From the NCBI GenBank assembly GCA_030146725.1, contig JASLBJ010000160.1, forward strand, positions 1-12,287: DNA of 12,287 nt, written 5' to 3'. This DNA is from Sphingomicrobium sp. (lineage in GTDB: Bacteria; Pseudomonadota; Alphaproteobacteria; Sphingomonadales; Sphingomonadaceae). Under the pieces are notes generated by a model that did not search any database, was not told the DNA's origin, and was given only the letters and a program-made list of their open reading frames with translations. The position numbers and the translations under genes are program-made. Positions 10,494 through 12,287 of this stretch are shown one piece after another; the first letter of the stretch is position 1, and each line of letters starts with the position of its first letter.

Positions 10494-12287
10494 ATGGAGG
10501 ATCAGGGCCGCAGCAACCGGATGGCAGCGGTCGAACGCGCGCGCAGCCACGCCCCGTTCCTGCGCAATACGATGCTTGCCCGGCCCGAGCTTGTCGACCT
10601 GTTCGTAGAGCGGGGCAGCGCGGCGGTTATCTCCTGCTCCCCCGTTTTTGGTGACGAGCCGGTCGACATCGCATTGCGGCGGGAACGGCTCGACCTCGCG
10701 CTCGGCGTGGCGCTTGGCGACCTTGCCGGCGAACTGTCGCTCGAGCAGGTAACCCGCGCCCTGACCCAGTTCGCGGACCGCGCGATCAACCGGGCGATGG
10801 CGGCCGCCATCGCCGAACGCGTGCCCGGCGCCGAGCCCATCGGAATGACCGCGATCGCGATGGGCAAGCTCGGCAGCTTCGAGCTCAATTACTCGTCCGA
10901 CGTCGATCTCATACTGCTGTTCGATCCCGCGACCATCCCGCGTCGGCCGAGGGACGATCCGGGCGAGGCGGCGGTGCGGATCGGCCGGCGAATGATCGAG
11001 ATCCTGCAGAAGCGCACAGCTGACGGCTACGTCGCGCGGGTCGACTTGCGCCTTCGGCCGGCTCCCGAGGTCACGCCAATCGTGCTTCCGGTGAACGCGG
11101 CGATCTCGCACTATGAATCAAGTGCGCTTGCGTGGGAGCGGGCGGCCTTCATCCGCTCTCGGGCGTGCGCCGGCGACATTGCCCTTGGGAAAGCATTCCT
11201 TGCAGCACTCGAGCCGTTCGTCTGGCGCCGCTCGCTCGACTTCGGGGTCATCGACGAGATCCGGCTGATTTCGGTACGGATCCGCGACCACTTCGCGCAA
11301 GGATCGACCTTTGGGCCGGGGTTCGACCTCAAGCGCGGGCGCGGCGGGATCCGCGAAGTCGAGTTCTTCACACAGATTCAGCAGATGATCCACGGTGGCC
11401 GCGATCCGTCTGTCAGGCGGCCGGCGTCATTGGATGCTCTGGATGCTCTGGTGCAGGCGGGCTGGCTCGAGGCGCGTGATTCAGCGGCTCTTGGGGACGC
11501 CTATCGCCTGCTTCGAACAATCGAGCATCGCGTCCAGATGATCGAGGATGCGCAAACGCATCTGCTCCCGGCTGACGCAGAAGCGCTTGATCAGGTCGCG
11601 AGACTGCATGGCAGCAATGCCGGGCGGGAGCTGCTCGATCAGCTGCAACCGCATGTCAGTGCGGTCGAGGCGCTGTTCGGATCGATCGTTCCCGAGCACG
11701 AGGGGCGGCTGTCCAACGATCCTGCGATCCTGCTCGGCGAATTGCGCGAGCTCGGCTTTGCGGAGCCGGTCAACGCCGCGCGGCGGATTGCCGACTGGCG
11801 CAGCGGCCGTGCGCGCTCGCTTCGCTCGCCGGCAGCGCAGAGCGCGTTCGAGGCGATGCTTCCGGGCATGCTTCGGGCGATCGCCGCGGGGCCCGACCCG
11901 GACCATGCGCTCAACCGCCTGAGCGACATCGTCGAGCGGCTGTCGAGCGGGATCAATCTCTACCGGCTGCTCGAGGCGCATCCGGCGCTTGCCGAACTGC
12001 TCGCCAAGATCCTCGTCCATGCCCCGACGCTGTCCGATCAGCTCGCCGGCCGCCCCGAACTGCTCGAAGGCCTGTTCGATAGCTCGAGCTTTGCCGCGCC
12101 GCCCGAGCCGCACGACGTGGCGGCGCTGCTCGAGGAAGCGATGCGCGGGCAGCCGCTCGACCTTGCGCTTGATCGAGCGCGGCGGCTGGTCAACGAACGC
12201 CGCTTTGCGCTCGGCGTCCAGCTCATCGCCAGCCGTGAAGACCCGCTCGACGTCGCCGCAGGCTATGCGCGGGTGGCCGAAGGCACG
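10494..12287 (+). CDS. glnE: Glutamine synthetase adenylyltransferase/adenylyl-removing enzyme (3' end outside window)
   Basis: Bifunctional enzyme that adenylylates and deadenylylates GlnA in response to PII and glutamine. 598 codons are present, open to the last base. The N-terminal nucleotidyltransferase (adenylyl-removing) domain is clear: AIAMGKLGSFELNYSSDVDL (120-139), with Gly127-Ser128 and Asp136/Asp138 as the catalytic pattern, then RVDLRLRPAPE and GRGGIREVEFFTQIQQM. A helical regulatory region follows, and the window ends before the second (adenylylating) nucleotidyltransferase. The start is limited to ATG 10494 or GTG 10491: no other start codon occurs back to the in-frame TGA at 10368. 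This makes the N-terminus tens of residues shorter than in E. coli. AGAAGG (10486-10491) and GGGGG (10479-10483) are candidate ribosome sites. A 71-base gap separates it from nepR2, in which I see no clear promoter. Confidence 0.95.
   Translation, partial: MEDQGRSNRMAAVERARSHAPFLRNTMLARPELVDLFVERGSAAVISCSPVFGDEPVDIALRRERLDLALGVALGDLAGELSLEQVTRALTQFADRAINRAMAAAIAERVPGAEPIGMTAIAMGKLGSFELNYSSDVDLILLFDPATIPRRPRDDPGEAAVRIGRRMIEILQKRTADGYVARVDLRLRPAPEVTPIVLPVNAAISHYESSALAWERAAFIRSRACAGDIALGKAFLAALEPFVWRRSLDFGVIDEIRLISVRIRDHFAQGSTFGPGFDLKRGRGGIREVEFFTQIQQMIHGGRDPSVRRPASLDALDALVQAGWLEARDSAALGDAYRLLRTIEHRVQMIEDAQTHLLPADAEALDQVARLHGSNAGRELLDQLQPHVSAVEALFGSIVPEHEGRLSNDPAILLGELRELGFAEPVNAARRIADWRSGRARSLRSPAAQSAFEAMLPGMLRAIAAGPDPDHALNRLSDIVERLSSGINLYRLLEAHPALAELLAKILVHAPTLSDQLAGRPELLEGLFDSSSFAAPPEPHDVAALLEEAMRGQPLDLALDRARRLVNERRFALGVQLIASREDPLDVAAGYARVAEGT

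Noticed and set aside
10534..10560. GGAAC-N18-CGTT on the - strand upstream of nepR2
   Set aside because: The spacer is one base longer than the accepted 16-17 and it lies within conserved glnE codons; too weak to list as the nepR2 promoter.
10443..11111. 222-codon open frame on the - strand
   Set aside because: Antisense to the conserved GlnE nucleotidyltransferase domain; its last codons overlap the nepR2 alternative start only by chance.
11433..11450. Tandem GATGCTCTG repeat
   Set aside because: Two 9-bp copies inside glnE encoding LDALDAL in a helical region; in frame and unremarkable.
1..12287. CRISPR arrays, tRNA or rRNA genes, insertion sequences, phage genes
   Set aside because: No regularly spaced repeats, cloverleaf sequence, transposase motif or terminal inverted repeats were seen on either strand.

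Overview
The window looks like a chromosomal segment from an alphaproteobacterium, most likely a member of the Sphingomonadales. The grounds are high G+C, dense genes with ATGA/TGATG/GTGA overlaps, the run argS - SPOR - nagZ - scpA - scpB - tatA - tatB - tatC, and a complete PhyR-NepR-EcfG general stress response (GSR) locus with a PhyT-like (formerly PhyP) membrane protein. The taxon is inferred from content; no 16S or similar marker is present.

Left part (1-6201, + strand): a housekeeping gene string, probably one or two long operons. It holds the 3' end of argS, two adjacent SPOR-domain membrane proteins, nagZ (peptidoglycan recycling), scpA and scpB (condensin partners of SMC), and tatA, tatB, tatC (twin-arginine translocase). 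It ends in a strong hairpin directly after tatC.

Middle part (6202-10422): the GSR module. On the - strand, nepR (TTG start) is followed by phyT, a two-TM HisKA_2 protein whose ATP-binding domain has lost its key residues. Divergent from nepR lies phyR, then a 46-residue single-TM protein, then ecfG. A second, divergent NepR-like gene (nepR2) faces ecfG tail to tail. Known logic of the system: phosphorylated PhyR captures NepR and frees EcfG, which recognises promoters close to GGAAC-N16/17-CGTT. Reading by eye, I find three exact matches to that motif, plus a near-palindromic bidirectional variant between nepR and phyR; all lie inside this module.

The most interesting item lies in the 184-bp gap between tatC and phyT, which has no protein gene. 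On the - strand it carries an exact EcfG-type promoter followed by about 93 nt that can fold into two hairpins, each with a cytosine-run loop, the second being the terminator shared with tatC. I read this as an EcfG-controlled small RNA resembling in layout the C-rich-loop stress sRNA GsrN of Caulobacter.

Right part (10494-12287, + strand): the first 598 codons of glnE, the glutamine synthetase adenylyltransferase/adenylyl-removing enzyme, which runs off the window.
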